A stretch of DNA of 64,000 bases from Trichormus sp. M33_DOE_039 (lineage in GTDB: Bacteria > Cyanobacteriota > Cyanobacteriia > Cyanobacteriales > Nostocaceae): assembly GCA_015296085.1 (NCBI GenBank), contig DVDT01000105.1:82346-146345 (forward strand), given 5' to 3'. Positions 53,378 to 62,112 of this stretch are shown here, piece by piece; position 1 is the first letter of the stretch, and the number at the start of each line of letters is the position of its first letter. Position numbers and translations under genes: made by a program. The notes under the pieces were generated by a model. It worked only from the letters and a program-made list of their open reading frames with translations. It did not search any database and was not told the DNA's origin.

Positions 53378-54715
53378 TTAACCGGACACGATATGACTGC
53401 TATTGCTCACAGTTTTTGGTTCTAAAAAAGCTTCTCTACCTGTAATTAATCTAGAGCGACGATTACGGGTAATATAGTTCCACGCCCACTGAAATACTAC
53501 TAGTAATTTAGTGTCAAACTCGATTAAAAAGTAGATGTGAACTAGTAGCCAAAATACCCAAGCAATGAAACCTTGGAGCTTGATTAAGCCTAAATCTACA
53601 ACCGCCAAATTTTGCCCAATCATCGCCAAACTACCCACGTCGTTGTAACGAAATTGTGGCAAAGTATGACCTTTAAGCCGTCGTTTAATCAGTTTAGCTA
53701 CGTACTCTCCTTGTTGTTTGGCTACGGGTGCAACACCAGGTAAGGGTTTACCATTTTGATGAGAGAAGTTGCCTAAATCTCCCACTACAAAAATGTTTTT
53801 ATAATCTCTGATAGTCAAGTCTGGTTCTACAATCACACGTCCGGCGTGATCGCACTCTACACCTGTACGTTCTGCTAGGACTTGTCCCATTGCAGAAGCT
53901 TTTACACCTGCTGCCCACAATATAGTTTTTGAGGGAATTTCTTTAATTTCCCCGCCTTGTTTGAAAGTGACAGTGTCATTTTCAATATTTGTCACCCTGG
54001 TGTTAGTTTGGATAACCGCACCCAACTTTTGCAAAGATACTGCTGCTACTTCTGATAACTCTGGCGCAATGTGTGGGAGAATGCGATCGCCCCCTTGCAA
54101 TAGTAAAATTTTTGTTTCTGAGGTGTCGATGCTGCGGAAGTCTTCTTTGAGCGTTTTGTATGCCAACTCAGCGATCGCACCCGCTAATTCTACACCGGTC
54201 GGGCCACCCCCTACAATCACAAAAGTCAACCAAGCACGGCGTTTTTCGGGATCAGTTTCTTTCTCTGCTGCTTCAAATGCACCAAATATCCGGCGACGCA
54301 TTTCTATCGCATCTTCAACAGTTTTCAAGCCAGGCGCAAATTCTTTCCAGTTATCTTTACCAAAATAGGAATGATTAGCACCTGTAGCAACAATTAATGT
54401 ATCGTAAGATATAGCTTTATCATCCAAAATAACTTTTTGTGCTTTAGGATCAATATCCTTTACTTCTCCCAGCAACACTTGTGTATTCTTGCTTTTGCTA
54501 AATACAGCTCGTAATGGTGAGGAAATGTCACCAGGTGATAGAGTACCTGTGGCAACTTGATATAAAAGTGGCTGAAATAGGTGAAAGTTACGTTTATCGA
54601 TCAGAGTAACTTTTACATTAGCTTTAGCCAGATGCTTGGCTGTATAAAGTCCACCAAAGCCTCCACCAATAATGACAACCTGATGTGGTGCATTCTTCTC
54701 ACGCGAAACAACCAT
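53378..54715 (-). CDS. Type II NADH dehydrogenase (NDH-2)
   Basis: The 445-residue flavoprotein transfers electrons from NADH to quinone without pumping protons. The FAD-binding fold is at the start (VVIIGGGFGGLYTAKHLAKA), with RNFHLFQPLLYQVATGTLSP next, a hallmark of the NDH-2 class. The NADH-binding GXGXXG-type motif is VIVGGGPTGVELAGAIAEL (about residue 165). The second FAD motif, NIFVVGDLGNFSH, is near residue 310, and APVAKQQGEYVAK follows. The C-terminus has a hydrophobic amphipathic region (WVFWLLVHIYFLIEF) that anchors it to the membrane. AAGGGA lies about 14 bases before the ATG. Cyanobacteria carry several NDH-2 genes with regulatory or redox-balancing roles; which one this is cannot be said. 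It is monocistronic. Confidence 0.93.
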   Translation of the reverse strand: MVVSREKNAPHQVVIIGGGFGGLYTAKHLAKANVKVTLIDKRNFHLFQPLLYQVATGTLSPGDISSPLRAVFSKSKNTQVLLGEVKDIDPKAQKVILDDKAISYDTLIVATGANHSYFGKDNWKEFAPGLKTVEDAIEMRRRIFGAFEAAEKETDPEKRRAWLTFVIVGGGPTGVELAGAIAELAYKTLKEDFRSIDTSETKILLLQGGDRILPHIAPELSEVAAVSLQKLGAVIQTNTRVTNIENDTVTFKQGGEIKEIPSKTILWAAGVKASAMGQVLAERTGVECDHAGRVIVEPDLTIRDYKNIFVVGDLGNFSHQNGKPLPGVAPVAKQQGEYVAKLIKRRLKGHTLPQFRYNDVGSLAMIGQNLAVVDLGLIKLQGFIAWVFWLLVHIYFLIEFDTKLLVVFQWAWNYITRNRRSRLITGREAFLEPKTVSNSSHIVSG

Positions 54716-55019
54716 AAAACATATTTCCCTTTGTTAAGAGGAATGTAACTTTTCTTAACAAAGATGTAGCAGAATTATGATGCAGGTTGCCGTTTATCTA
54801 GAACAATTGAAAAAATCATGAAAGTATCCAAAGATAGTAATGAGCCATTATGAACAGGAGATAGCTGATCCGTTTGGTGTTAATGTGACTTGGCAGCAGT
54901 ATAAAAGAATGGCTTAAATATTTGTAATTGAGATCAGGCAGCCCTTCGGCTTCTCTCAGTGACCGGCGGGAAGAGAGTTTTAGCCTGGTTGATCTTTTTT
55001 AAGTATAGTTGTGCTTTTT
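54716..55019. other. Intergenic with repeat-like sequence
   Basis: No gene is seen in about 300 bases. CAGCCCTTCGGCTTCTCTCA followed by GTGACCGGCGGGAAG (near 54942-54976) resembles dispersed cyanobacterial repeats. No clear terminator for either neighbour was found. Confidence 0.4.
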
Positions 55020-56702
55020 TTACTGGTTTACGTAATAACTAGCTGTGGGGAATAATTGCCAGCGTTGTTGCGGTGCTAGTTCTAAAACAAAGTGATGATA
55101 GTTTAATAATGTGCTACGGTGTCCGACGCTGATATAGGTGACTGATGTTTGTTGCAGCTTTTGATATAAACTGGCTTCAGTTTCTTCATCTAGCGCGCTT
55201 GTTGACTCGTCTAAAATTGCGTATTTTGGTTGAATGAGTAGCAATCTGGCAAAGGCGAGTCTTTGCTGTTCTCCTAATGATAGGACTCTTGACCAATCAA
55301 TTACAGCATCTAAGCCACCGTAGTGTTCTGCTAAATCGCTTAGGTTTACTTCTTGCAGGATTTTGAGCAGGATGTCGCCAGAAATATTAGTTGCAGTTTG
55401 TGGATAGGTTAATTGCTGTCGCAGACTTCCCCAAGTTATGTAGGGACGTTGAGGAAGAAATAACAGGCTATCGTTTGCTGGTCGCTTAATTATCCCCTTT
55501 CCATGTAACCACAGTCCAGCGATCGCACGCAATAGGGATGTTTTACCTACGCCACTAGCCCCAACAATAATTAATGATTCCCCAGGTTTGACACTCAGCG
55601 ATAAATCTTCAATTAAGCTTGTTTGTTGGGGAATTTCTAGAGTCAAATTTTCAACTGCTAAATATGTACTTTCCACAAGTTGAATTTTCCCTTGTGGTTC
55701 TCTTTTCATCCCATTTGATAGTGTTGTCAGTCTCTCAACGCCGGCGGCTAAGGCACTGATTTGATTGAATTGAGTAATAATTAATCCCAGTGCTAATCCG
55801 ACTCGCTCAAAGGCTGCTTGCGATTGGGTGACTGCACCTATTTCTAGTTCGCGGGAGAAAATGCGGGGGGCTAAAATCAAAAAGGGCAGGATGAAGGTAA
55901 GAAACTGATAACCGTTTTGGAAGACATTGAGCCGAAATTGCCAACTAATTAGACGTTTGATGTTGGTGAATACTTGATAAAATCTCTGTTTGAGTTGTTG
56001 TGATTCCTGATTTTGTCCGGCGTAAAAAGCGATCGCCTCTGCGTTTTCTCTGACTCTGACTAAACCATAGCGAAAATCCGCTTCTCGCTTGAGTTGTTCA
56101 AAGTTGATTCCGACTAATACTTTCCCAAACAACAGCGTTGTTACCAGTGAACCAACGACAGCGTAAGTTACTAAGGAGTACATTAAGATGGGAGAAATCA
56201 GCCACAGTACGCCCATAAAACCAATTAACTGCACTCCAGAATCGAGAACAATGACAAAGAGGGCTACTAATCTCTGGGTGACATTTTTAACATCTTCGGC
56301 TAAACGCTGATCTGGATTATCAACTTCAGAGTTAACTTGCAATTGATAAAAGGATTGTTCTTGAAAATATTGCTGGAGATAGTCACATGTCAATGATTTG
56401 CGCCAATCGAGGCTGATTTGGGCTTGGATATAGTTTTTCAGAGAGATCAATACAACATTAAAAATCACTACACCGCTAAAAAACCAAAATGTTTGGTAAA
56501 AGCGATGAAAGTTCTGCGCGGCTAAGGAGGAAGTAATTTCCCCTCGTTGGAGAATTTCAAAAATGATGAAATAACTACTTCCCAACGATAAAATCACCAG
56601 CATAATTAACTGGAAAATTACACTTTTACGCCCAGGACTTAACCAGTATGGTTGAATAATTGGCCACAATTGCAGCCAAAGCTGATGATTCCGTCTACCC
56701 AT
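55020..56702 (-). CDS. ABC transporter with fused permease and ATPase, SbmA/YddA (ABCD) type
   Basis: The 560-residue protein has six membrane helices in its first 320 residues (FQLIMLVILSLGSSYFIIFE; VVIFNVVLISLKNYIQAQIS; DSGVQLIGFMGVLWLISPIL) with SLDWRKSLTCDYLQQYF and the EADFRYGLVRVRENAEAIAF motif diagnostic of the SbmA/YddA group. The ATPase domain has Walker A VGASGVGKTSLLRAI, signature LSLGEQQRLAFARLLL and Walker B YAILDESTSALDEET, with the H-loop in YISVGHRSTLL. Members transport peptides, vitamin B12 or lipids; the substrate here is unknown. The gene begins 13 bases after the stop of the glyoxalase-fold gene, so they are probably one transcript. Confidence 0.9.
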   Translation of the reverse strand: MGRRNHQLWLQLWPIIQPYWLSPGRKSVIFQLIMLVILSLGSSYFIIFEILQRGEITSSLAAQNFHRFYQTFWFFSGVVIFNVVLISLKNYIQAQISLDWRKSLTCDYLQQYFQEQSFYQLQVNSEVDNPDQRLAEDVKNVTQRLVALFVIVLDSGVQLIGFMGVLWLISPILMYSLVTYAVVGSLVTTLLFGKVLVGINFEQLKREADFRYGLVRVRENAEAIAFYAGQNQESQQLKQRFYQVFTNIKRLISWQFRLNVFQNGYQFLTFILPFLILAPRIFSRELEIGAVTQSQAAFERVGLALGLIITQFNQISALAAGVERLTTLSNGMKREPQGKIQLVESTYLAVENLTLEIPQQTSLIEDLSLSVKPGESLIIVGASGVGKTSLLRAIAGLWLHGKGIIKRPANDSLLFLPQRPYITWGSLRQQLTYPQTATNISGDILLKILQEVNLSDLAEHYGGLDAVIDWSRVLSLGEQQRLAFARLLLIQPKYAILDESTSALDEETEASLYQKLQQTSVTYISVGHRSTLLNYHHFVLELAPQQRWQLFPTASYYVNQ

Positions 56703-56715
56703 GTGATTTTCGCGC

Positions 56716-57432
56716 CTAGAATTTCAGTACCAGAGGAATATCTATTTTGCGAGCATCGATTATTCCTCTCTGGACGCGATTATCAAAGGTTAATTGGACA
56801 CAGGGTGAACCAGACTCAATTTGTACTACACCATCTTGTGATAACAAAGACAGAGGTTGAGTCAAATGATCCCCACTCACAGCAGAAATCTCGATCCCTG
56901 TCATTTTTTTCAACCCCAAAGCATGAGACATCCATTGCTGCTGCAAATTGGGAAAATTTCTTTTTAGTCTGGGTAAGGCGATCGCATCGGGAATCACAAA
57001 ACACAAAGGTTCTGTTTGTGCAACTAAGTTCTCGCTAGAAAAACTCAATAATAATTCTGATTCTGCTAATGGTGATCTAAAATCGTACTCGTCTAAAGAT
57101 GGTCTTGTGCGCGATTGCTGACGTAAGGCCATTCCAAAGGGAGAAATTTTCCGATCATAACGGCGCGATCGCGCTAAAAAATCTATACCTGTACGAACTG
57201 CATAGATTTCTGCCGCTACTTCATCCTCAATCCAGACAAATTCTAGATAAAAATTTTCAAAAAAAATAATATGAGAGGCTGTACCTCGCTCTGGCTGCTC
57301 GACAGAAGTTTGAGCCAAGGTTAGTCCCTGTTTCGCAAAGAAATCTAGTTCCGGTGCGCTCTCAACACAGATAAAAATATGGTCAACTTCTAACAAGGAA
57401 CTATTTACCGAAGGTAGCAATAGAGTTTTCAT
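56716..57432 (-). CDS. Glyoxalase-fold (VOC-like) protein
   Basis: The 238-residue protein starts with VDHIFICVESAPELDFFAKQ, the beta-alpha-beta pattern of glyoxalase/bleomycin-resistance (VOC) proteins, with the first metal-binding-type histidine in VDH. FENFYLEFVWIED gives the conserved glutamate of the first module, and RGTASHIIFFENFYLEFVW precedes it. The second half is more divergent (GLKKMTGIEISAV). The fold commonly binds metal and small molecules; catalytic function is not assured. It is upstream of the SbmA/YddA-type exporter in a probable two-gene operon, which hints at a resistance or detoxification role, an inference from context. Confidence 0.72.
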   Translation of the reverse strand: MKTLLLPSVNSSLLEVDHIFICVESAPELDFFAKQGLTLAQTSVEQPERGTASHIIFFENFYLEFVWIEDEVAAEIYAVRTGIDFLARSRRYDRKISPFGMALRQQSRTRPSLDEYDFRSPLAESELLLSFSSENLVAQTEPLCFVIPDAIALPRLKRNFPNLQQQWMSHALGLKKMTGIEISAVSGDHLTQPLSLLSQDGVVQIESGSPCVQLTFDNRVQRGIIDARKIDIPLVLKF

Positions 57433-58312
57433 AAATTAGCTTGTATGGCTTCAGATAGGGAAAAGATTATTTCTGCCATTATTTGGTTTTTATTTGTGAT
57501 ATGTAGTCAAAAACTTGCATTTTCCAGTTTTAAAACAATTAATAATTTATATTTCACTGAAATTTACTGTTTTACTCTCACAAATTGACAGATAAAACTG
57601 CTCTTGGGTTGAGAAACAATCACCCCAATAGACCTAAACCTGATAAAAAAATCCACATCAGCATTTTTACCAAACTACTTACAACTTTTAAGAATTATTC
57701 TCAATAAATCAAGAAATAGGATACTTTGTCAAGTCTTTTTTTGACCATCTGAAGTTAACAACAGCATCAAGATATTTGCTAACTATACTGATAGCAAGAT
57801 TTGGATAAAATACATTGAATTTTTAGAAGATTCTTGGCAAGTATGAAAGTATTCAAATAAACCCCTCTCCATAGCTTGTTACTCTGGGAGTTCTCTGTAG
57901 GAGTACCCGCAGGTTACTCCTCCCGATTTCGGTGAGAGGCTTTGAAACCCCGATTCCCTATAGGATAAGGGAAGACTCACGTAATTAGGCTTAAGATATT
58001 TGATTATGAGTAAAAATACTTTTCAAACATCCTCTTAAATAACCGCAATATTGCGTATAGGAATTTAATGTTGTTGCAGCTAGGATAATTCTAGCTACTG
58101 GGGAATTGATACGTCGTAGGCATTTCCTGTTAAATTAAAGTATTCATTCCTCTGAGTTCAATAATTGTCCAACTTCAAATAAGATTAAAATATAGTGTAC
58201 CTACTAACATAGAAACTATACCTACAACTGAGTAAAACAACATTATCCTTTGTTCTATCAGCGATCCCAGGTAGCTGAATTCTTGGCTGAATGGATTTAA
58301 AATCTCATAACT
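57433..58312. other. Long intergenic region with a structured element
   Basis: No protein gene is found in 880 bases between the divergent VOC and DUF3102 genes. Most is AT-rich; the segment 57864-57973 is GC-richer and folds into nested hairpins (separate entry). A plausible plus-strand leader for the DUF3102 gene begins near 58190. Confidence 0.5.
57864..57973 (+). ncRNA. Candidate structured RNA
   Basis: CCTCTC (57864-57869) pairs with GAGAGG (57934-57939); GGGA (57886-57889) with TCCC (57921-57924); GGAGTA (57900-57905) with TACTCC (57915-57920) around CCCGCAGGT. A further hairpin, TTCCCT/AGGGAA (57954-57959 and 57968-57973), follows. The nested perfect stems and isolation in a non-coding region suggest a non-coding RNA or a mobile repeat. 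I do not recognise an RNA family, and strand is unknown. Confidence 0.35.
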
Positions 58313-59296
58313 ATGATTAATTCCAAGCGTAAAAATCCACAAGAGAATATTGTGACGAGTTTTGATTACAGCATTCTCTCTCCTGAGCAGCGATCGCTAG
58401 TTGAGCAACGCACCAGCGAGATTAGAGAACAGTTACGACGGACAGCCCAAGATATTTGGGAAATTGGACAAAGTTTGGCAGAAGTTCGCGCTCAATTGAA
58501 GCATGGCCAGTTTGATACTTGGTTGAAAGCCGAATTTGGCTGGAGTCGCCGCACAGCTTATAATTTCATCAATGTCTACGAAACCTTTGGGAATCGTGCA
58601 AATCTTGCACAAATTGATATTGCAACCTCAGCTCTTTATCTGTTAGCTGCACCTTCGACACCCCAAAATTTGCGGGAACAGTACATAGAAGAAGCTAAAG
58701 CAGGTAAGCGCATCACCCATAAAGAATTAGTCCAAACTATTAAGCATCAGCAGGAAAAAGTAGCTGAAAAACCAGAATTACCATTAACCAGCACATCAGA
58801 AATCATCGCCATCATACCTAAAACTATAGACAAAAGCAATTCCGTTGATGTTAATAAGTCTATAGTTGAAGTACCGATCACCGCACAACAAATACCAGAA
58901 ACTATTCCCCAATCTAGTTACAAGCAGTGGTTACGTCTGGGTAAGCAGCATTTGATCTTTCATGGTGACACAGCCTCACCAGAGTTTTTTGCTAACATCC
59001 CTCCCATTGCTTTGGCTGTGGCTGTAACTGCGGATGATTGGGATCATGAGTGGTTAATTGAAGAAGCAACAACCGTGATTGTTCTTCAACCCTCTGGTCT
59101 ACAAGCCAATACCTTAGAGCAATTAATTACTATGTTTTCTCAGCCGGGAGAATTGGTAGTATTTCCCTGGTTGCCACAAGCAGATATGATTGCGATCGCC
59201 CATCGTTTACAGCGACGGGTAATCGCTGGTGATCCCTCTGTAGAGTTGTGTCAACAGGCTATTATTGCGTCGGGGTTGAGTGTAGAGCAAATTTAA
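58313..59296 (+). CDS. DUF3102 protein with a decayed methyltransferase-like C-terminus
   Basis: The 327-residue protein has a DUF3102 domain (about residues 20-130): LVEQRTSEIREQLRRTAQDI followed by WEIGQSLAEVRAQLKHGQF, then WLKAEFGWSRRTAYNFINVY, which looks like a helix-turn-helix. This domain is found in phage and plasmid DNA-binding proteins. A variable linker (about 140-205) leads to LRLGKQHLIFHGDTASPEFF, which resembles the LGRHRLLCGDxT entry of ParB-associated DNA methyltransferases. The end, PGELVVFPWLPQADMIAIAH with RLQRRVIAGDPSVELCQQAI, resembles the DPFxGSG and GxELDPxY region. DPPY and GSG motifs are absent, so this part should be inactive. It may act as a sequence-specific DNA-binding regulator. 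Confidence 0.72.
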   Translation: MINSKRKNPQENIVTSFDYSILSPEQRSLVEQRTSEIREQLRRTAQDIWEIGQSLAEVRAQLKHGQFDTWLKAEFGWSRRTAYNFINVYETFGNRANLAQIDIATSALYLLAAPSTPQNLREQYIEEAKAGKRITHKELVQTIKHQQEKVAEKPELPLTSTSEIIAIIPKTIDKSNSVDVNKSIVEVPITAQQIPETIPQSSYKQWLRLGKQHLIFHGDTASPEFFANIPPIALAVAVTADDWDHEWLIEEATTVIVLQPSGLQANTLEQLITMFSQPGELVVFPWLPQADMIAIAHRLQRRVIAGDPSVELCQQAIIASGLSVEQI

Positions 59297-59346
59297 TTCA
59301 TACTGGGCATTGGGAATGCTTATTGGGCTAAAATCTCTACTAAGCC

Positions 59347-60402
59347 CTACTTCTCAACACCATACTGACTCACACTCGTCAAGGGTACATTATCGCCGGA
59401 TTTGAGTTTTGTGGTGACTGTTCCGATTTGTTTGACAACGGCTGTATGTGTACCCGAATTTCTACCATGTTTGTTTGTATAGTTAATCTCTAATTTCACC
59501 CAAGTTGCTTGCTGATTCCACCTTTCGACTAAAAGTTTTAATTTAGGAGCAGGAAGCAGCTTAAAGATGATTTTCAGCAGCTTTTTTTTTATTCCCCCTT
59601 CATCTTGTGCCAAGATGCGTCCAGTTTTCTCATAGTTTAACCAGTCCCAACCTTCCCGCATCCAAATGTCCCGTTCTGCTATTTGCTCAAATTTGCTCAA
59701 TCCTGTCCAACCACGATAAAAAAGACGTAGTTGGGAAACATCACCCTGTCGATGAATTAAACAATCTAAAATATCAATCTCCAAATGTCCCCAAACTTGT
59801 CCGTGAGGAAAATCAATTAATGTGGGTGCAAATTGATGTCCACCAAAATGATTGGTTTGCCATACACGCAGGTTTTCTGTAGCATATCGGTTGCGTAGAT
59901 GTTGGTAAAAAGGATAACCAAATCGTCCACAAGCTCGATCATAGTTTGCATGGGTACAGATGAGAATTTCTCGAATGTGTTCTGTTGGTTGCTGATAAGA
60001 TTCAAAGGTGATAAGTTGCTGGGGTTTGTATAATAACGCTTCTGCAAGGGGTGCAAGTTGGGTGAGGGGTACTAGATATTCCCGCTTAGTATATTGAGCA
60101 AATAATTTGGCGGGACGCTGGTAGTAAAAGACGCGGACGAGTTCTGGGTTGGTGTAGGTTTGATCGGGAGCGATCGCCAGTAGTCGAGTTTTCAAGTATC
60201 GTATAGGACGGGATGCTAACCTCTCCACAACTTGCAGCAATGGTTGAAATTGTGGTTTTGCTTCCCAAAGATGAGTTTTCCACGGTTGGGGTACTTCCAC
60301 AAGTAACCATTCATCTATTGTACCGGCTGTTCCAATGGGGTCTTCCCGGTTAGCTTTAGAAACTACGGAACAGTAGCGGCAATCATTATCTAAGTTTCTC
60401 AT
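59347..60402 (-). CDS. Sucrase/ferredoxin-like family protein
   Basis: The family (Suc_Fer-like) has a thioredoxin-like ferredoxin fold; the founding member was tied to sucrose metabolism, but the function is poorly known. Visible are CRYCSVVSKANREDPIGTAG near the start, LLVEVPQPWKTHLW, then the cluster-type motif CTHANYDRACGRFGYPFY near residue 150, and HFGGHQFAPTLIDFPHGQVW about 35 residues later. The C-terminal third has more basic residues and is divergent. I prefer the ATG at 60402, because its first bases overlap the TGA of the upstream membrane-protein gene (ATGA), which indicates translational coupling; an ATG at 60426 would add eight residues. Its stop is 50 bases from that of the convergent DUF3102 gene. 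Confidence 0.85.
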   Translation of the reverse strand: MRNLDNDCRYCSVVSKANREDPIGTAGTIDEWLLVEVPQPWKTHLWEAKPQFQPLLQVVERLASRPIRYLKTRLLAIAPDQTYTNPELVRVFYYQRPAKLFAQYTKREYLVPLTQLAPLAEALLYKPQQLITFESYQQPTEHIREILICTHANYDRACGRFGYPFYQHLRNRYATENLRVWQTNHFGGHQFAPTLIDFPHGQVWGHLEIDILDCLIHRQGDVSQLRLFYRGWTGLSKFEQIAERDIWMREGWDWLNYEKTGRILAQDEGGIKKKLLKIIFKLLPAPKLKLLVERWNQQATWVKLEINYTNKHGRNSGTHTAVVKQIGTVTTKLKSGDNVPLTSVSQYGVEK

Positions 60403-61115
60403 GCTACAACTTGGTTTTTGAGCCAATACACGGAAATTGCTGCTGCCAAACTATATAAAGTTATTAAAATCAAAATCGAAAACTCATCAAAGGGAAACTC
60501 TAAACCCACACCTTCCCCTAACCAGAAAGTCCCCATTGCACTGAGCATAATTCCCGCACCAAGTTTAATTAATACTTCTGGCAGTTTGACTAAATATTGA
60601 TGTAAAAAAACTACCACAACTAAAGATAATAATAAAGCTAACCCTGTAGCTGCGATCGCCTCAGACCATGCACTTGTTGCTAAACCCAACGTGATGACAA
60701 TCACGACGATTTCCAAAGCTTCCAGGGCAACGCTTTTAGTCATAATTAGGAAATTGAGTTTGCTAAATCCCAATGACTCCTGATCTAAAACAATACCTTC
60801 TTTTTCTAATACATGCTCATCGATCCAACCTGCGCGCCTTCCCGTTGCGAGTCTGCGTACAGACTTCTGCGCCCATCCCCAACCGAACCACAACAACAAC
60901 GCCCCAATTAAAATTTGTAATGGTTGTAGTGGTAGAAATTGTAACCCAGTACCTATAGCGATCGCCACAGACAACACCACCATCAACCCAAATACTGCAC
61001 CCCAAATGGCTTCTCTGACATAACCAGCACTACCAATAGCATAGGCGATCGCCACCACCTCAAAAAATTCAATACTTGTACTACCAAGTGCAGCCAAAAA
61101 AATACTCCAATTCAT
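60399..61115 (-). CDS. Integral membrane protein, COG4280-like
   Basis: The 238-residue protein has about six hydrophobic segments: SIEFFEVVAIAYAIGSAGYV near the start, AIWGAVFGLMVVLSVAIAIG, LQILIGALLLWFGWGWAQKS, ALEALEIVVIVITLGLATSA, GLALLLSLVVVVFLHQYLVK and ILILITLYSLAAAISVYWL. Glutamates sit inside helices 1 and 4 (IEFFEVVAIA, ALEALEIVVI), forming two internally similar halves as in cation or small-solute transporters. I recognise it only as a conserved uncharacterised membrane family. It is coupled to the downstream sucrase/ferredoxin-like gene by an ATGA overlap, so the two products are probably made together. Confidence 0.75.
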   Translation of the reverse strand: MNWSIFLAALGSTSIEFFEVVAIAYAIGSAGYVREAIWGAVFGLMVVLSVAIAIGTGLQFLPLQPLQILIGALLLWFGWGWAQKSVRRLATGRRAGWIDEHVLEKEGIVLDQESLGFSKLNFLIMTKSVALEALEIVVIVITLGLATSAWSEAIAATGLALLLSLVVVVFLHQYLVKLPEVLIKLGAGIMLSAMGTFWLGEGVGLEFPFDEFSILILITLYSLAAAISVYWLKNQVVA

Positions 61116-61242
61116 AGCAAGACCTCAGACAATAAATTGAGATAAGTTTGCAACTAACTGAGACAGAGTTGTGGTAAGTTAGTGAAGCCACCGCAAAATA
61201 ACAAAATTCGTCTTCACAACACAAAAAATAGGTTAATTCATC

Positions 61243-62091
61243 ATGGAAGGGATGGATGCTGTCTTCAGCTTTGTGAAATATGTGCTGAAGGGACTACTGA
61301 TGTATGGCGTGTTTATTATAATAGAGAGATTGCGTCCAGCCGAACCAAATCAGCCATTTCGCCATATTATCTTTAACTTGAAATGGTATATTGTCTATAC
61401 TTTATTGGCATTTGTAATGAATGCGATCGGTCTTGCCACATTAGTAAGCTTAACGCGCAGTTGGTTAGGGGGAGCTTATCTTAATTTTCCAGCACCTCGC
61501 AATTGGCTAGAAACAGTTATCGGTATAGTTCTCTATTTTTTAATTGTTGACTTTTTTTACTATTGGTTTCACCGATTCCAGCACACCAATAGATTTTTAT
61601 GGCAACAACATAAGTTTCATCATAGTGAAGTTTCCTTAAATGTTACCAGTTCTAGGAGAGTACATTGGTTAGAAGAACCATTAGTCCTCTTATTTATAGT
61701 TTTGCCGATGAGTTTATTATTTCGTCTTGAACCTATAGAAGCGGGCTTACTAGCATTTATTGAAATTTTGTGGTTGCAATTTATTCACATGAATTTACGC
61801 CTAGGATTCGGTGTCTTTTCAAGCCTAATTGCTAGTCCACAATACCATAGAATTCATCATTCATTTCAAACTCAACATATTAATAAAAATTATGCCGTTT
61901 TCTTCCCAGTTTGGGATATAGTTTTTGGATCTTATTGTCATCCTCAGATAGATGAATTTCCAGCTACCGGACTGACAACCAAAGAAACCTATAATCATCT
62001 TTGGGAAGCATCAATTTTACCTTTTCGGGAATGGTATAAACTAATTAAAATAGGACGCAGTAAGCATCAAACAGAAAAAAATAATCTCTGA
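61243..62091 (+). CDS. Fatty acid hydroxylase/sterol desaturase superfamily protein
   Basis: The 282-residue di-iron membrane enzyme has the histidine clusters HRFQH (about residue 110), HKFHH (about 123) and QYHRIHH (about 205), plus a further His in FIHMN, which together bind the iron pair. Membrane helices flank them (YIVYTLLAFVMNAIGLATL; NWLETVIGIVLYFLIVDFFY; LLFIVLPMSLLFRL). Family members hydroxylate or desaturate lipids at the membrane. The next gene, a type II thioesterase, starts 21 bases after its stop, suggesting a joint role in lipid or polyketide tailoring. The ATG at 61243 gives MEGMDAVF; an ATG at 61252 is an alternative. Confidence 0.88.
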   Translation: MEGMDAVFSFVKYVLKGLLMYGVFIIIERLRPAEPNQPFRHIIFNLKWYIVYTLLAFVMNAIGLATLVSLTRSWLGGAYLNFPAPRNWLETVIGIVLYFLIVDFFYYWFHRFQHTNRFLWQQHKFHHSEVSLNVTSSRRVHWLEEPLVLLFIVLPMSLLFRLEPIEAGLLAFIEILWLQFIHMNLRLGFGVFSSLIASPQYHRIHHSFQTQHINKNYAVFFPVWDIVFGSYCHPQIDEFPATGLTTKETYNHLWEASILPFREWYKLIKIGRSKHQTEKNNL

Positions 62092-62112
62092 AAATTCTAT
62101 TTTACCTCTATT

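Noticed and set aside
53961..54368. 135-codon plus-strand frame opposite NDH-2
   Set aside because: The minus strand carries clear FAD and NADH motifs across this stretch, so this is a shadow.
57864..57945. tRNA or CRISPR repeat
   Set aside because: No anticodon loop, T-loop GGTTCGA pattern or CCA context for a tRNA, and no spaced direct repeats for a CRISPR array; only nested hairpins.
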